A stretch of DNA of 64,000 nt from Deltaproteobacteria bacterium (GTDB taxonomy: Bacteria > Myxococcota_A > Polyangia > Polyangiales > Ga0077539), in NCBI GenBank assembly GCA_947477565.1, contig CANJUR010000018.1, positions 1 through 64,000 on the forward strand, written 5' to 3'. Numbering within the stretch: the first letter of the stretch is position 1; each line of letters opens with the position of its first letter. Below the pieces are notes generated by a model. It made no database searches and was not told where the DNA came from. It saw only the letters and a program-made list of their open reading frames with translations. The position numbers and the translations under genes were made by a program. Positions 1 to 8,763 of the stretch are shown here, piece by piece.

Positions 1-123
1 GAGCACTTCCGTCGGCATGTGCTGAGGGTGCCAGTCGTCGGCGCGGGCTCAGACTGCTGGCCGCTCGTCGGTGGTGCCAGTCCGCGCGAAACGTGACGGT
101 ATTTACAGCGTGTTTCCCCTCAG

Positions 124-154
124 TCTGACGGTAGACCGCCGTTTCCCCGCATCC
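124..154 (+). repeat. 31-bp intergenic direct repeat, copy 1
   Basis: The copy starts TCTGACGGTAGA and ends GTTTCCCCGCATCC. It matches copy 2 at 300-330 at 27 of 31 positions, with the four mismatches clustered in the middle. The distance between copies is 176 bp. The function is unknown: it could be a paired protein-binding site or an interspersed repeat. Confidence 0.7.
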
Positions 155-299
155 CTGCTAAGGGCGCTCACGAAACCTTGTGACCCCGCCACCGCCGTCC
201 TGCGCATGCGGGTCAGAGAAATAAATGGGCAATGATGAGCAGCCCTTGTGGGCGCGGGGCCCGGGGTGGGGGCTCTCGATGAGACGGGAAAACAAGGGT

Positions 300-330
300 T
301 CTGACGGTAGATCAGGGTTTCCCCGCATCC
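300..330 (+). repeat. 31-bp intergenic direct repeat, copy 2
   Basis: Same outer sequences as copy 1 at 124-154 (TCTGACGGTAGA at one end, GTTTCCCCGCATCC at the other) with a different central 5 bp. It lies 100 bp beyond the stop codon of the leftward gene ending at 430. Confidence 0.7.
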
Positions 331-429
331 CAGCGTAAAGCCGATTCCTCAGGGGAGAGACCTCATCGGTCGTCAGCGCGCGTCCGGAATCGCGCCACTG
401 CTCTGCGCCGATCGGCTTCCGGGCGCTCT

Positions 430-1341
430 CTAGAATCGCCCGCCAATGAGCAGGTCGCGGCCATTGAAGCCCACCTGGATGGTCTCGGTGCGCGGCCGCC
501 CGAGAATCACCATCACAATGCCCGTCGCCGCCAGAACGCCGCCGCCGATGAGCAGGCCGTTGGTCATGCCGGAGAGCGTGTTGACGTTGTCGCGTCGCGC
601 GAGGTCCGTCGCGTTACTGCACTGCCGGTTGGGGCATGCCGTCTCCATCTCGCTGAAGGCGCTGCCTGCCATCACCCCGGTGATCGCCCCGCCGATGAGC
701 GCCGCCACGCCGACGCCGCCCACGACGAAGCCAACCGTGCGCAGCGGGTTCGCCACCGTGCGGAGCATCACGTTGCCCTCGCTCGGCGGCGTCTCGACGC
801 TCACCGGTGACGCAATGGTGGGGTTCTCCACCGGCGTGGTGATCGGCGCAGTGACCGGCGTGGTGACCGGCGTGGTGACCGGCGTGGTGACCGGCGTAGT
901 GATCGGCGCAGTGATCGGCGCAGTGACCGGCGTGGCCGTCGGATGGCTCGCGCGCAGCAGCCCTTCGACTCGCGGAAGTTCGTGCCGGGCCTCTTCGACC
1001 GCCGCTCGAAACGGCGCAGGGGCATCGGGCGCCAGCACTTCGGTGGACAGCCGACGCCAGGCCTCGGCGGCCTCCGCGAGCCGCGGCGGCGTGAGGCGCT
1101 CGAGCGCGATGGCGATGTAACGAACGTGGATGGGAGCGTGGAAGCGCTGCTCGGCCTGCATGAAGCGATCGAGCACCACCGGCCAGTCCTGGCGGTTGTT
1201 GGCGGCGATGCCCTGCATCGCGAACTCGCGGGCGGCGTTGCGGTCGGCCCCCGATGGGGCCGGCTGGGCCCAGGCCAGCGACGAACCCATCGCAAACGAC
1301 GCCACCAGCAGACCCGACGCGATCGACGTACGCAGCTTCAC
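430..1341 (-). CDS. Secreted TPR-like protein with Thr-Pro repeats and C-terminal membrane segment
   Basis: A 303-residue protein. The start chosen is GTG at 1341 because AGAGGAG lies 8 bases upstream and a signal peptide follows directly (hydrophobic run ending SLAWAQ). The next ~110 residues are helical and resemble the TPR-type region (NNRQDWPVVLDRF, AIALERL) common in myxobacterial secreted proteins. A low-complexity linker of about ten TPVT/APIT units follows, then two glycine-rich hydrophobic segments near the C terminus (VVGGVGVAALIGGAITG and LLIGGGVLAATGIVMVIL). The architecture suggests a periplasmic domain tethered to a membrane. It is divergent from the penicillin-binding protein gene, with 125 bp between starts. 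No enzymatic motif is visible and the function is unknown. Confidence 0.75.
   Translation of the reverse strand: MKLRTSIASGLLVASFAMGSSLAWAQPAPSGADRNAAREFAMQGIAANNRQDWPVVLDRFMQAEQRFHAPIHVRYIAIALERLTPPRLAEAAEAWRRLSTEVLAPDAPAPFRAAVEEARHELPRVEGLLRASHPTATPVTAPITAPITTPVTTPVTTPVTTPVTAPITTPVENPTIASPVSVETPPSEGNVMLRTVANPLRTVGFVVGGVGVAALIGGAITGVMAGSAFSEMETACPNRQCSNATDLARRDNVNTLSGMTNGLLIGGGVLAATGIVMVILGRPRTETIQVGFNGRDLLIGGRF
832..936 (-). repeat. 12-bp tandem repeat coding for Thr-Pro linker
   Basis: About eight units of a 12-bp period (on the plus strand CCGGCGTGGTGA with GGCGCAGTGATC variants) lie inside the gene at 430-1341 and encode TPVT, APIT and TPIT units. The reading frame is kept throughout, so this is a coding minisatellite whose length may vary between strains. 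Confidence 0.8.
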
Positions 1342-1465
1342 GATTCGCACTCCTCTGCCGCGCAGAAACACCTTCCGCGACCAGCGCGACGGTTCTACCC
1401 CAATCCCGCATCCCGACGGAACGCTCTCTCCACGCAAACGCTCTGCTACGGTCCGGCCTCTGACG

Positions 1466-3997
1466 ATGGCCCCACCCCGCACGACTTCCCACCGCCGCCC
1501 CGCGCCACCACCTCCGGCCACCCGATGGAGCCGTGTGCTCGCCCTTCTCGGGCTCGGCGTTTTTGGCCTTGGACTCACCGGGGCCCTCGTCCTGATCGGG
1601 CTCTTTGCCTGGTATGGGCGCGGGCTCCCGGACGTTCACGGACTACGCACGGCGTGGCGTCCGCCGCAGACCACCCGCGTGCTCGACAGCCGCGGCGCTC
1701 TGCTCGCAGAACTTTACATCGAGCGCCGCACCGTGGTCGCGCTGGAGCGATTGCCGCGGCACCTCGTGACCGCCCTGCTCGCCGCCGAGGACGCACACTT
1801 CTACGAGCACAAGGGCCTCGCCTGGACGGGCATGCTCCGCGCGCTGGTGGTCAACCTACGGCACGGAACCGTCGCCCAGGGCGCGAGCACCATCACCCAG
1901 CAGGTGGTGAAAAACGTGCTGCTCACCCCGGAGCGCTCGCTCGCCCGCAAGGTGCGGGAAGTGCTCCTCGCCCGCGCCATCGAGCGCGAACTCCAGAAGA
2001 ACGACATTCTCTTTCTCTACGTGAACCACATTGCGTTCGGTCACGGGCGTAACGGCGTCGAGGAGGCCGCTCGCTTCTACTTCGGCAAGGGCGTGGAGGC
2101 CTTGACCCTCGGCGAGAGCGCCCTGCTCGCGGGCATCCCGAAGTCACCGGTTCACTACTCGCCCGTCAACGACCTCGACGCCGCGCTGCGCCGCCGCCAC
2201 TGGATTCTCGGGCAGATGGTCGCCAACAGCTTCGTCACCCAAACCGAAGCCGACGCGGCGGACCACGAACCGGTGCGCCTCGCGGCCAACGACGACGACA
2301 ACAACGACCTCGCCCCGGAGGTCATCGAGGTGGTTCGACGAACCCTCGCACTCGTCGCCGGCGACGACGCACTGCGCTTCGGGCGCTACACCGTCACCAC
2401 CACCCTCGACCGCGACCTGCAGCGCGCCGCACGCCTCGCCGTCGCCAACGGCCTCACCGACCTCGACCGCCGCCACGGATACCGCGCGCCGCTGGTCATC
2501 CCTGGCGCCCACCGTGGCGCAACGTCCGGCAATGTTCTTCGCGGCGAGGCTCCTCCGCGGGACGGCGTGCTCACCCCCGGGCACATCTACGCAGGCGTCG
2601 TCACCGCCATCGAGACGCAGCCTTCCGCGATCGTCGTGCGCGTCGGCACTGCCACCGGGAAAATCACCTGGTCGCGCGCAGTGCGTTACGCCAACAACAC
2701 CACCGTCGAGACCTTCGCGCCCATCGGCTCGGTGGTGCGCGTCTCGCCCGACCAGCGCATCACCCCGGAGTCGTCCGGAACCTTCCGACTCGAGCTTGGC
2801 CCCCAGGCGGCCTTCGTGGCCATGGATCCGTGGACCCGCGAGGTGCGCGCGATGGTCGGCGCGTTCGAATCGACGCCGGGGATGTTCAACCGCGCCACCC
2901 GCGCCGTGCGCCAGCCCGGGAGCGCCTTCAAGCCAGTGCTCTACTCCTACGCGCTGCAGTCGCGGCGCTACACGTTGGCGTCGCTGGTTGATCCCAATCC
3001 CGGGTGCTTCGGCACCGGGCGGCGGCCGTGGTGTCCCGCGGAGTCGCACGCTGTCGCAGGGGTCATCGAGCCTGGAATGCGTCTGCGCGAAGCGCTCGCG
3101 ATGTCGCGCAACATGGTCGCCGCGCGAGTGATGGAGTCCCTCGGCCCGGAGCCCGTCATCGAGCACGCGCGCGCCCTCGGCATCACGTCCCCGATGCCCT
3201 CGGATCTTTCTCTCTCCCTCGGCAGCGGCGGGGTGACGCCCATCGAACTGGTCAACGCGTACGCCACCTGGGCGGCGCGTGGGCAATACCAGGACTGGTA
3301 TTTGATTCGGGAGATTCGCGGTCCTGACGGGCGGGTGATTCCGTTGCCGGTTCGAGCGCCCCCGCGGGTGGCCGTCCCTCCGGCGGAGGCCTGGCTGGTG
3401 ACGTCGGCGATGACGTCCGTGATCGATCACGGAACAGCCCGCGCGGCGCACGCACTGGGTCGGCCCGCCGCGGGCAAGACCGGGACGACGGACCGGGCGC
3501 GGGACGCGTGGTTTGTCGGGTACACGCCAGACCTCGTGGCGGGCGTGTGGGTGGGCTTCGACGACCGCCAGCCGCTCGGTTTTGGCGAAGAGGGCGCGCG
3601 TTCGGCGGTGCCCATCTGGACCAACTTCATGCGGGATTATGTGCGGGTGCGTCGGCCCCCGGCGATCGAGTTTGCGCGGCCCGATGGCATCGTGGCGGTG
3701 GGCATCGACCGCGCGACAGGGATGCTCCCGGGGGTTGCTCCGACGGACCCTGCGCAGGCACCGATCAGCCCTTTGGAGGAGTTTTTCTTGACGGGCACCG
3801 AGCCGCGCGAGGCGGCCCCGGTGGATGCTGCTGTGTTCGCGCCGGCAGACGCAGCGTGGGTTCCGAGCGAGGCACCGGACGCAGGGGCGGCGGCCGCGGT
3901 GGAGAACCCCGTGGCGGCACCCGTGGTGGTGGTGGAAGAGCCAGCGGCGCCGCCGGTGATCGTGATGGACGACGCAGCGGTGGAGCCCATGGATTGA
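1466..3997 (+). CDS. Class A penicillin-binding protein (PBP1A type)
   Basis: Bifunctional peptidoglycan synthase of 843 residues: a GT51 glycosyltransferase polymerises lipid II and a transpeptidase cross-links the strands, acting on the outer face of the inner membrane. A short cytoplasmic Pro/Arg-rich tail precedes one membrane segment (residues ~25-48). GT51 motifs are EDAHFYEHKG (catalytic Glu108) and GASTITQQ. The transpeptidase motifs are SAFK (nucleophile Ser486), SRN (547-549) and KTG (671-673). The last ~70 residues are Ala/Pro/Val-rich and probably disordered. I chose ATG 1466 because it directly precedes the basic N-terminal tail; earlier codons in the frame run back into the divergent gene. 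The length is usual for the family. No cell-wall genes are adjacent. Confidence 0.95.
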   Translation: MAPPRTTSHRRPAPPPPATRWSRVLALLGLGVFGLGLTGALVLIGLFAWYGRGLPDVHGLRTAWRPPQTTRVLDSRGALLAELYIERRTVVALERLPRHLVTALLAAEDAHFYEHKGLAWTGMLRALVVNLRHGTVAQGASTITQQVVKNVLLTPERSLARKVREVLLARAIERELQKNDILFLYVNHIAFGHGRNGVEEAARFYFGKGVEALTLGESALLAGIPKSPVHYSPVNDLDAALRRRHWILGQMVANSFVTQTEADAADHEPVRLAANDDDNNDLAPEVIEVVRRTLALVAGDDALRFGRYTVTTTLDRDLQRAARLAVANGLTDLDRRHGYRAPLVIPGAHRGATSGNVLRGEAPPRDGVLTPGHIYAGVVTAIETQPSAIVVRVGTATGKITWSRAVRYANNTTVETFAPIGSVVRVSPDQRITPESSGTFRLELGPQAAFVAMDPWTREVRAMVGAFESTPGMFNRATRAVRQPGSAFKPVLYSYALQSRRYTLASLVDPNPGCFGTGRRPWCPAESHAVAGVIEPGMRLREALAMSRNMVAARVMESLGPEPVIEHARALGITSPMPSDLSLSLGSGGVTPIELVNAYATWAARGQYQDWYLIREIRGPDGRVIPLPVRAPPRVAVPPAEAWLVTSAMTSVIDHGTARAAHALGRPAAGKTGTTDRARDAWFVGYTPDLVAGVWVGFDDRQPLGFGEEGARSAVPIWTNFMRDYVRVRRPPAIEFARPDGIVAVGIDRATGMLPGVAPTDPAQAPISPLEEFFLTGTEPREAAPVDAAVFAPADAAWVPSEAPDAGAAAAVENPVAAPVVVVEEPAAPPVIVMDDAAVEPMD

Positions 3998-4250
3998 AGA
4001 TTGGGGAGGGCCATGACTCGAAGTTCGCGCGACCTCACCCCGCGCTGCGGCGCGCCCCGTGAGTGGCTCTACGACACGATGGCCTCCCCGACCATGTCGC
4101 GCGCTGCAAGTGGCCGCCGCAGCGTCGCCGGATGCACGATATCCTCGCGTGCGACAACACCCGGATGGCCCTGCGGGACGGGTTGGGCGGGACCTACGAG
4201 GGGACGATGGAAGGCAAGGCCGCCCTCGAGGTTCCAGGCCTCGACTGAAC
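3998..4250. other. Intergenic region between convergent genes
   Basis: This lies between the penicillin-binding protein gene and the convergent repeat-rich protein gene. A 61-codon frame at 4063-4248 (+) is open but has no recognisable content and no good ribosome site, so I do not call it. No clear terminator hairpin was recognised. Confidence 0.4.
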
Positions 4251-5843
4251 TCAGAGGTTGATTGGGATGTACAGCAGCCGAAGCTGGCTGTGCGTCCCCT
4301 GGCGGCGGTAGCCGACGAGACCGAAAAGGACGTTCCAGGAGACGTCTTCTGGGCGGGGGCGCGCGTACGAGAAGATGGGCAGCAGGTGCCACTCGTACGA
4401 GCGGATGCCCTGATGTTGCGAGGAGATCCAGAGGAAGTTGCCCGCGAGCATGTGCACAGACTCGGGCGTACTGAAGCGCCAGAAGAGCGGCGTGGCCATG
4501 GTGGCGCGGGTGCCGGTCTCGCTGTTCTCGAAATCGAAGAAGAGCGGAGCGATGACCGTGTGTCGTCGTGGACCGTTGTGGCCGGTAAAAACCAACGGAT
4601 AAACGTTGAGGTACGAACTCCCGGGCTCGCTGTGGCTATGGATGGTCGGGAGCAGCCACCAGGTGTTCGAGGCCCCGGTGCGCCGATGATAGAAGAGCGG
4701 GAGAACGGCCTCGGTGTGCGCGCCCGTCCGCGGTTCGCGAGACGAGTAGAAGAACGGCAGTACCGCGTCCCAGTGGGTGGCGCCGCGGTGGCGTTGGTAG
4801 AGCGGGGTGATGAGCGTCGAGGCTTCGCCCTCGCGATGGTAGTAGGCCACCGGCGAGACGAAGGTTCGCTCGTTTGGCCCGGAGTACGTGTGAAACAGCG
4901 GAAAAAGCGTCGTGCGTGACGTGGTGCGGTCGTGCCGATGGAAGAAGATCGGCGCGAGGTTGAACGACGTGCTCTCCGCGGAATTGGCGGTCCAGAAGGG
5001 ACCGACCACGGTGAGGTTGGTGCCTTCGACGCGATTTTCGGTGTGATAGGTCAGCAGCGGCGGGATGAGCAGGTAGTTGCTCGAGAGGTCGTTGCCCGCG
5101 AACCAGAGCGGCGCGAGGCCCCACTGGGTGTCGTTGCGCTGCCGGTCGTAATAAAACGGACCCGCGACGGTGAGCGCGTGCTCGGGTCGCCACGTGTGAA
5201 ACGTGAGCAGCGGGGGGATGACCAGGTGCTCGCGGGCGAGCGCGCCGGTGCGGTCGAAGGAGTCGCCGTAGAAGAAGAGCGGGGCGACGCCGAAGGCCGA
5301 GCCGTGGGCGAGCGCGGGGCCTTCCCAACTGTGGGCGTACACGGGCGGGATGATGTCGGTGGAGAAGGTTCCGCCGTCGTCGAGCAGGCCGCGCCAGCGG
5401 AAGTAGAGCGGAAACACCACGTCGGTGCGCGCGGTGGGCGAGCGGTACTGGAAGTACGGCGGAATCAGCAGCGACACGTTCTGGCCGCGCCGTTCACGGA
5501 AGAAGAACGGAAACACCACCGTCGTGCGGCGATTGGCGCTGCGCTCGAGCAGCAGAAACGGCGGCACCAGCGTGCGGTGCACCAGACGATCGGGATCGGG
5601 CCATGCAGGCACGGCACCCGGCGCTACGCCGAGGGTCTCCTGCGCCTCCGGAGTGAGCGAGGGCACCGGCGGGCCCGTGCGCGCGGTGGGCTCAGCGGCG
5701 GGCTCGGCAGCAGGTTCGGCAGCGGGCTCAGCGGTGGCAGGGGGCTCCGTCGCGGCGGCGCCGGTCTGCGCGCGGGCGGCGGCGGTGCACAGACCCAGTG
5801 CGAGGCACAGGGCCCCGGTCGCGGCGAAGGAGAGCGATCGCAT
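4251..5843 (-). CDS. Secreted beta-repeat protein of unknown function
   Basis: A 530-residue protein with a signal peptide (hydrophobic run LCLALGLCTAAARA, cleavage expected near ARA-Q) and then an Ala-Glu-Pro repeat linker (AEPAAEPAAEP). From residue ~95 to the C terminus it consists of some fifteen degenerate units of about 25-30 residues, each with an aromatic strand such as PLFFYGDS, LIPPLLTYHT, VVGPFW or VLPLFYHRRTG followed by a charged turn. This pattern suggests a large beta structure (repeat sheet, propeller or outer-membrane-associated). It starts 4 bp after the hisS stop, so the two are probably co-transcribed. I do not recognise the family beyond resemblance to uncharacterised myxobacterial repeat proteins. 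Confidence 0.8.
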   Translation of the reverse strand: MRSLSFAATGALCLALGLCTAAARAQTGAAATEPPATAEPAAEPAAEPAAEPTARTGPPVPSLTPEAQETLGVAPGAVPAWPDPDRLVHRTLVPPFLLLERSANRRTTVVFPFFFRERRGQNVSLLIPPYFQYRSPTARTDVVFPLYFRWRGLLDDGGTFSTDIIPPVYAHSWEGPALAHGSAFGVAPLFFYGDSFDRTGALAREHLVIPPLLTFHTWRPEHALTVAGPFYYDRQRNDTQWGLAPLWFAGNDLSSNYLLIPPLLTYHTENRVEGTNLTVVGPFWTANSAESTSFNLAPIFFHRHDRTTSRTTLFPLFHTYSGPNERTFVSPVAYYHREGEASTLITPLYQRHRGATHWDAVLPFFYSSREPRTGAHTEAVLPLFYHRRTGASNTWWLLPTIHSHSEPGSSYLNVYPLVFTGHNGPRRHTVIAPLFFDFENSETGTRATMATPLFWRFSTPESVHMLAGNFLWISSQHQGIRSYEWHLLPIFSYARPRPEDVSWNVLFGLVGYRRQGTHSQLRLLYIPINL

Positions 5844-5847
5844 TCGG

Positions 5848-7152
5848 TTACGGGGCTCCGGTCGCAGCGGGTGCGCGCTGCGTCTGGGTGAGCTCGTCGA
5901 GGAGCGCTGCGCGGGGGACAGACCGCTGCTCGCCGGTCGCCATGAGCTTCATGGACACCTGCTCGGCAGCCAGTTCGTTGGAGCCGATGAGCAGCACCAC
6001 CGCGGCTGCGAGGTCGTTGGCGCGGCGCATCTGGCTCTTCATCGAACCGAAGCGGGTATCGACGACGGTCTCGAAGCCATGCATCCGTAGTTCGCGCGCG
6101 AGAGCGAGGACGCCAGCGTGGGTGGTATTTTCGTCGGGCTTCGCGACCGCCACGACGGCCACGCGGAAGGGCTTCTTTTCCTCCTCAACAGGAGCCGCCA
6201 GGAGCAGGCGCTCGATGCCGAGTGCGAACCCAAAGGCCGGGACGGGTTTGGCGCTTCCGAGCTCGGTGAAGAGCTGATCGTAGCGTCCGCCGCCGCCGAG
6301 GGCGTCCTGCGCGCCGAGGGAGCCGGAGGTGTCGACGATCTCGAACACGGTGCGGCTGTAGTAGTCGAGACCGCGGACGAGGCTGGCATCCACCACGAAG
6401 GGCGTCCCGAGCGCCGTGAGGAAACCCTGCACGCGATCGAAGTGGGCGCGGTCTTCTGGGGTGAGGGCGTCGACGAGACTGGGTGCACCGGCCTTGAAGG
6501 CCTGGTCGCGCGGGTCTTTGGAGTCGAGGATGCGCAGAGGGTTGCGCTCGAGCCGCAGTTGGCTCTCCGGCGAGAGGGCCTCGCGGTGGGGAGCGAAGTA
6601 GGCGAGCAGGGCCTCGCGGTAGCGCGCACGGGTCTCTGCACCGCCGAGGGAGTTTACCCGGACGATAAACTTCGTGATGCCGATGCTCTGGAGAAACGAG
6701 CTTGCGAGATCGATGACCTCGGCGTCCACGGCGGGGGAGTCATCGCCGTAGACCTCGGCCCCGACCTGATGAAACTGTCGATACCTTCCCTTGGCGGGAC
6801 GTTCGGCGCGAAACATTGCTCCGACATAGCTCCAGCGCACGACGGGATCGCGGGCCAGTACGGAGTGCTCGATTGCGGCGCGCACGGCCGACGCGGTGCC
6901 CTCCGGACGCAGCGCGAGGCGTCGCTGGCCACGATCGTCGAAGGTGTACATCTCCTTCTCGACGATGTCCGTGGCCTCGCCCACGCCGCGTTGGAAGAGC
7001 TCGGCGTACTCGCAGAGGGGGGTGCGTACCTCCTGGAAGCCGTACCGCACAGAAGTGTCGCGAAACGCGGTCTCAAGTCGGTGCCACCGCGCGCCTTGCC
7101 CGTCTGCGGGGAGGAGGTCGTTCATGCCCGAGACGGCCTGGAGGGTTGCCAT
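5848..7152 (-). CDS. hisS: Histidyl-tRNA synthetase
   Basis: Class II aminoacyl-tRNA synthetase (434 residues) charging tRNA-His in the cytoplasm. The N terminus MATLQAVSGMNDLLP is typical of the family. Visible motifs are motif 2 (FRAERPAKGRYRQFHQ), the histidine-specific signature (LVRGLDYYSRTVFE) and motif 3 (FGFALGIERL). The C-terminal third is the anticodon-binding domain (VAVVAVAKPDENTTHAG onward). Start ATG 7152 gives the canonical N terminus although no strong ribosome site precedes it. The gene is followed after 4 bp by the secreted repeat protein and is divergent from the amidase gene. Confidence 0.96.
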   Translation of the reverse strand: MATLQAVSGMNDLLPADGQGARWHRLETAFRDTSVRYGFQEVRTPLCEYAELFQRGVGEATDIVEKEMYTFDDRGQRRLALRPEGTASAVRAAIEHSVLARDPVVRWSYVGAMFRAERPAKGRYRQFHQVGAEVYGDDSPAVDAEVIDLASSFLQSIGITKFIVRVNSLGGAETRARYREALLAYFAPHREALSPESQLRLERNPLRILDSKDPRDQAFKAGAPSLVDALTPEDRAHFDRVQGFLTALGTPFVVDASLVRGLDYYSRTVFEIVDTSGSLGAQDALGGGGRYDQLFTELGSAKPVPAFGFALGIERLLLAAPVEEEKKPFRVAVVAVAKPDENTTHAGVLALARELRMHGFETVVDTRFGSMKSQMRRANDLAAAVVLLIGSNELAAEQVSMKLMATGEQRSVPRAALLDELTQTQRAPAATGAP

Positions 7153-7295
7153 GGAATCGGCTGCGGGGTGTAGACGGGATCTGTGCAGGGGGTCAAGGCG
7201 TCCGACGCGGCGGCGCGCGAATAATACCTGACCGGGTAATCGCAGCGGTGCTTGACGGGGCGCTCGGCCTCGCGGAAACGTCCCACCCAACCAAA

Positions 7296-8756
7296 GTGAA
7301 CGAGCTCCACCGCTGCTCTGCCCTCGACCTCGCGACGATGATCCGGAGTGGCCGCGTGAGCAGCCGGGAGGCGGTTGATTCGCACATCGCGAAGGTTCGC
7401 GAGGTGAACCCGCAGCTCAACGCGATGGTGTGCAACCGCTTCGACGACGCCCGCGCGGAGGCCGACGCGGCGGACGCGCGGCGCGCGCAGGGCACGGACG
7501 GTCTCGGCCTCTTGCATGGCGTTCCGTGCACCATCAAGGAGTCGTTTTCGGTCACGGGCATGCCGTGGAGCGCGGGGTTGGTCTCTCGCCGCGACCTTCG
7601 CGCGGGCAGCGACGCGGTGACGGTTCAGCGCCTACGTGCGGCCGGTGCCATCGTGCTCGGGGTGACCAACACGTCCGAGTTGTGCATGTGGATGGAGTCG
7701 GTCAACCGGGTGTATGGCCGCACCACAAGCGCCTACGACACCGGCCGCACCTCCGGCGGCAGCTCCGGGGGCGAAGGGGCGATGGTCGGCAGCGGCGCGT
7801 CACCCTTCGGCCTCGGATCGGACATCGGCGGATCGATTCGGATGCCGGCGTTTTTCAACGGTGTTTTTGGTCACAAGCCCTCTGGGGGATTGGTTCCGGC
7901 GAGCGGGCAGTATCCGCAGGCGATGGGGTCGGCGGCGCTGATGCTCTCGACCGGGCCGCTGACGCGAAGTGCTCGCGACCTGATGCCGCTGCTCGGGCTG
8001 CTGGCGGGGCCCGACGCGGGTGATCCGATGTGTCGCTCGATGCACCTTGGCGATCCGGCGACGGTCGAACTCTCGACGATTACCGTGCACGATATTCGCG
8101 ACGACAAGAGCCTCCAGCGCTTTCCCATCGAGACTGCCCTGCTCGACGCGCAGGAGGCCGCGGTGCAGGCCCTCGCGCGGCGGGGTGCGCGCATTGAAAA
8201 GACCTCGGTCCCCGGCCTGAGCGACGCGTTTGAGTTGTGGAGCGCGGCGATGCACTCGCGCAACCAGGTGAGCTTCGCTGCGCTGCTCGGCGGCGACGGC
8301 GCGCCGATGAGCACCGGCGCGGTACTGCGCCAGTTGCCGATGTCCATCGTCGGTCGGTCGGACTTCACGCTGCCCGCGCTGGGCCTCGCGCTGGCCGAGT
8401 TGGTCCCTGCGATACTCACGGCGCGCTTGCAGACGATGAGCGCGCGCATCGAGCACCTCCGCGGGCGCATCGACGCCCTGCTCGGGTCGCGCAACGTGAT
8501 CTTGTTTCCGTCGCACCCGCGTGTCGCGCCGAAGCACCACGCGCCGCTCCTGCGCTTCGCCGACGCGGGCTTCACGGGGGTCTTCAACGTGCTCGAGGTG
8601 CCGGTGACGCAGGTGCCGCTCGGGCTCGACGCGCGGGCCCTCCCGGTGGGCGTTCAGGTCATTGGCGCCCGCGGCCAGGACCATGTCCCCATCGCCGTTG
8701 CGATCGCTCTTGAAGAGGCCCTCGGCGGTTGGGTTCCGCCGGCGGCGTGGAGTTGA
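7296..8756 (+). CDS. Amidase signature family hydrolase
   Basis: A 486-residue member of the amidase signature family (Ser-cisSer-Lys triad), which hydrolyses C-N bonds of amides. The catalytic lysine lies in TIKESF, the glycine/serine loop in GRTSGGSSGGEGA, and the nucleophile loop in GSDIGGSIRMPA. The N terminus VNELHRCSALDLATMIRSG is typical of fatty-acid-amide-hydrolase-like members, so GTG 7296 is preferred over an in-frame GTG at 7248; neither has a good ribosome site. It is not flanked by gatC or gatB, which argues against a GatA role. The substrate cannot be inferred. Confidence 0.88.
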   Translation: MNELHRCSALDLATMIRSGRVSSREAVDSHIAKVREVNPQLNAMVCNRFDDARAEADAADARRAQGTDGLGLLHGVPCTIKESFSVTGMPWSAGLVSRRDLRAGSDAVTVQRLRAAGAIVLGVTNTSELCMWMESVNRVYGRTTSAYDTGRTSGGSSGGEGAMVGSGASPFGLGSDIGGSIRMPAFFNGVFGHKPSGGLVPASGQYPQAMGSAALMLSTGPLTRSARDLMPLLGLLAGPDAGDPMCRSMHLGDPATVELSTITVHDIRDDKSLQRFPIETALLDAQEAAVQALARRGARIEKTSVPGLSDAFELWSAAMHSRNQVSFAALLGGDGAPMSTGAVLRQLPMSIVGRSDFTLPALGLALAELVPAILTARLQTMSARIEHLRGRIDALLGSRNVILFPSHPRVAPKHHAPLLRFADAGFTGVFNVLEVPVTQVPLGLDARALPVGVQVIGARGQDHVPIAVAIALEEALGGWVPPAAWS

Positions 8757-8763
8757 CGGAGCG

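Larger units (their letters stand above)
1..429. other. Non-coding stretch at window edge
   Basis: I see no credible gene here. The stretch lies downstream of the leftward gene that ends at 430 and holds a 31-bp direct repeat (124-154 and 300-330). A looser third version around 93-117 starts GTGACGGTA and ends GTTTCCC. Nothing resembling a tRNA or an obvious strong hairpin with a T-tract was seen. Confidence 0.5.

Noticed and set aside
832-936. Tandem repeats as a possible CRISPR array
   Set aside because: The unit is 12 bp with no spacers and stays in frame as a Thr-Pro linker. No cas genes in the window.
2144-3451. Long open frame on the minus strand opposite the penicillin-binding protein gene
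   Set aside because: Composition is Arg/Gly/His-rich without any family signature, while the plus strand has all PBP motifs. High-GC shadow.
4063-4248. 61-codon plus-strand frame between convergent genes
   Set aside because: No ribosome site, no homology recognised, and its 3' end nearly meets the opposite gene. Could be coding but not supported.
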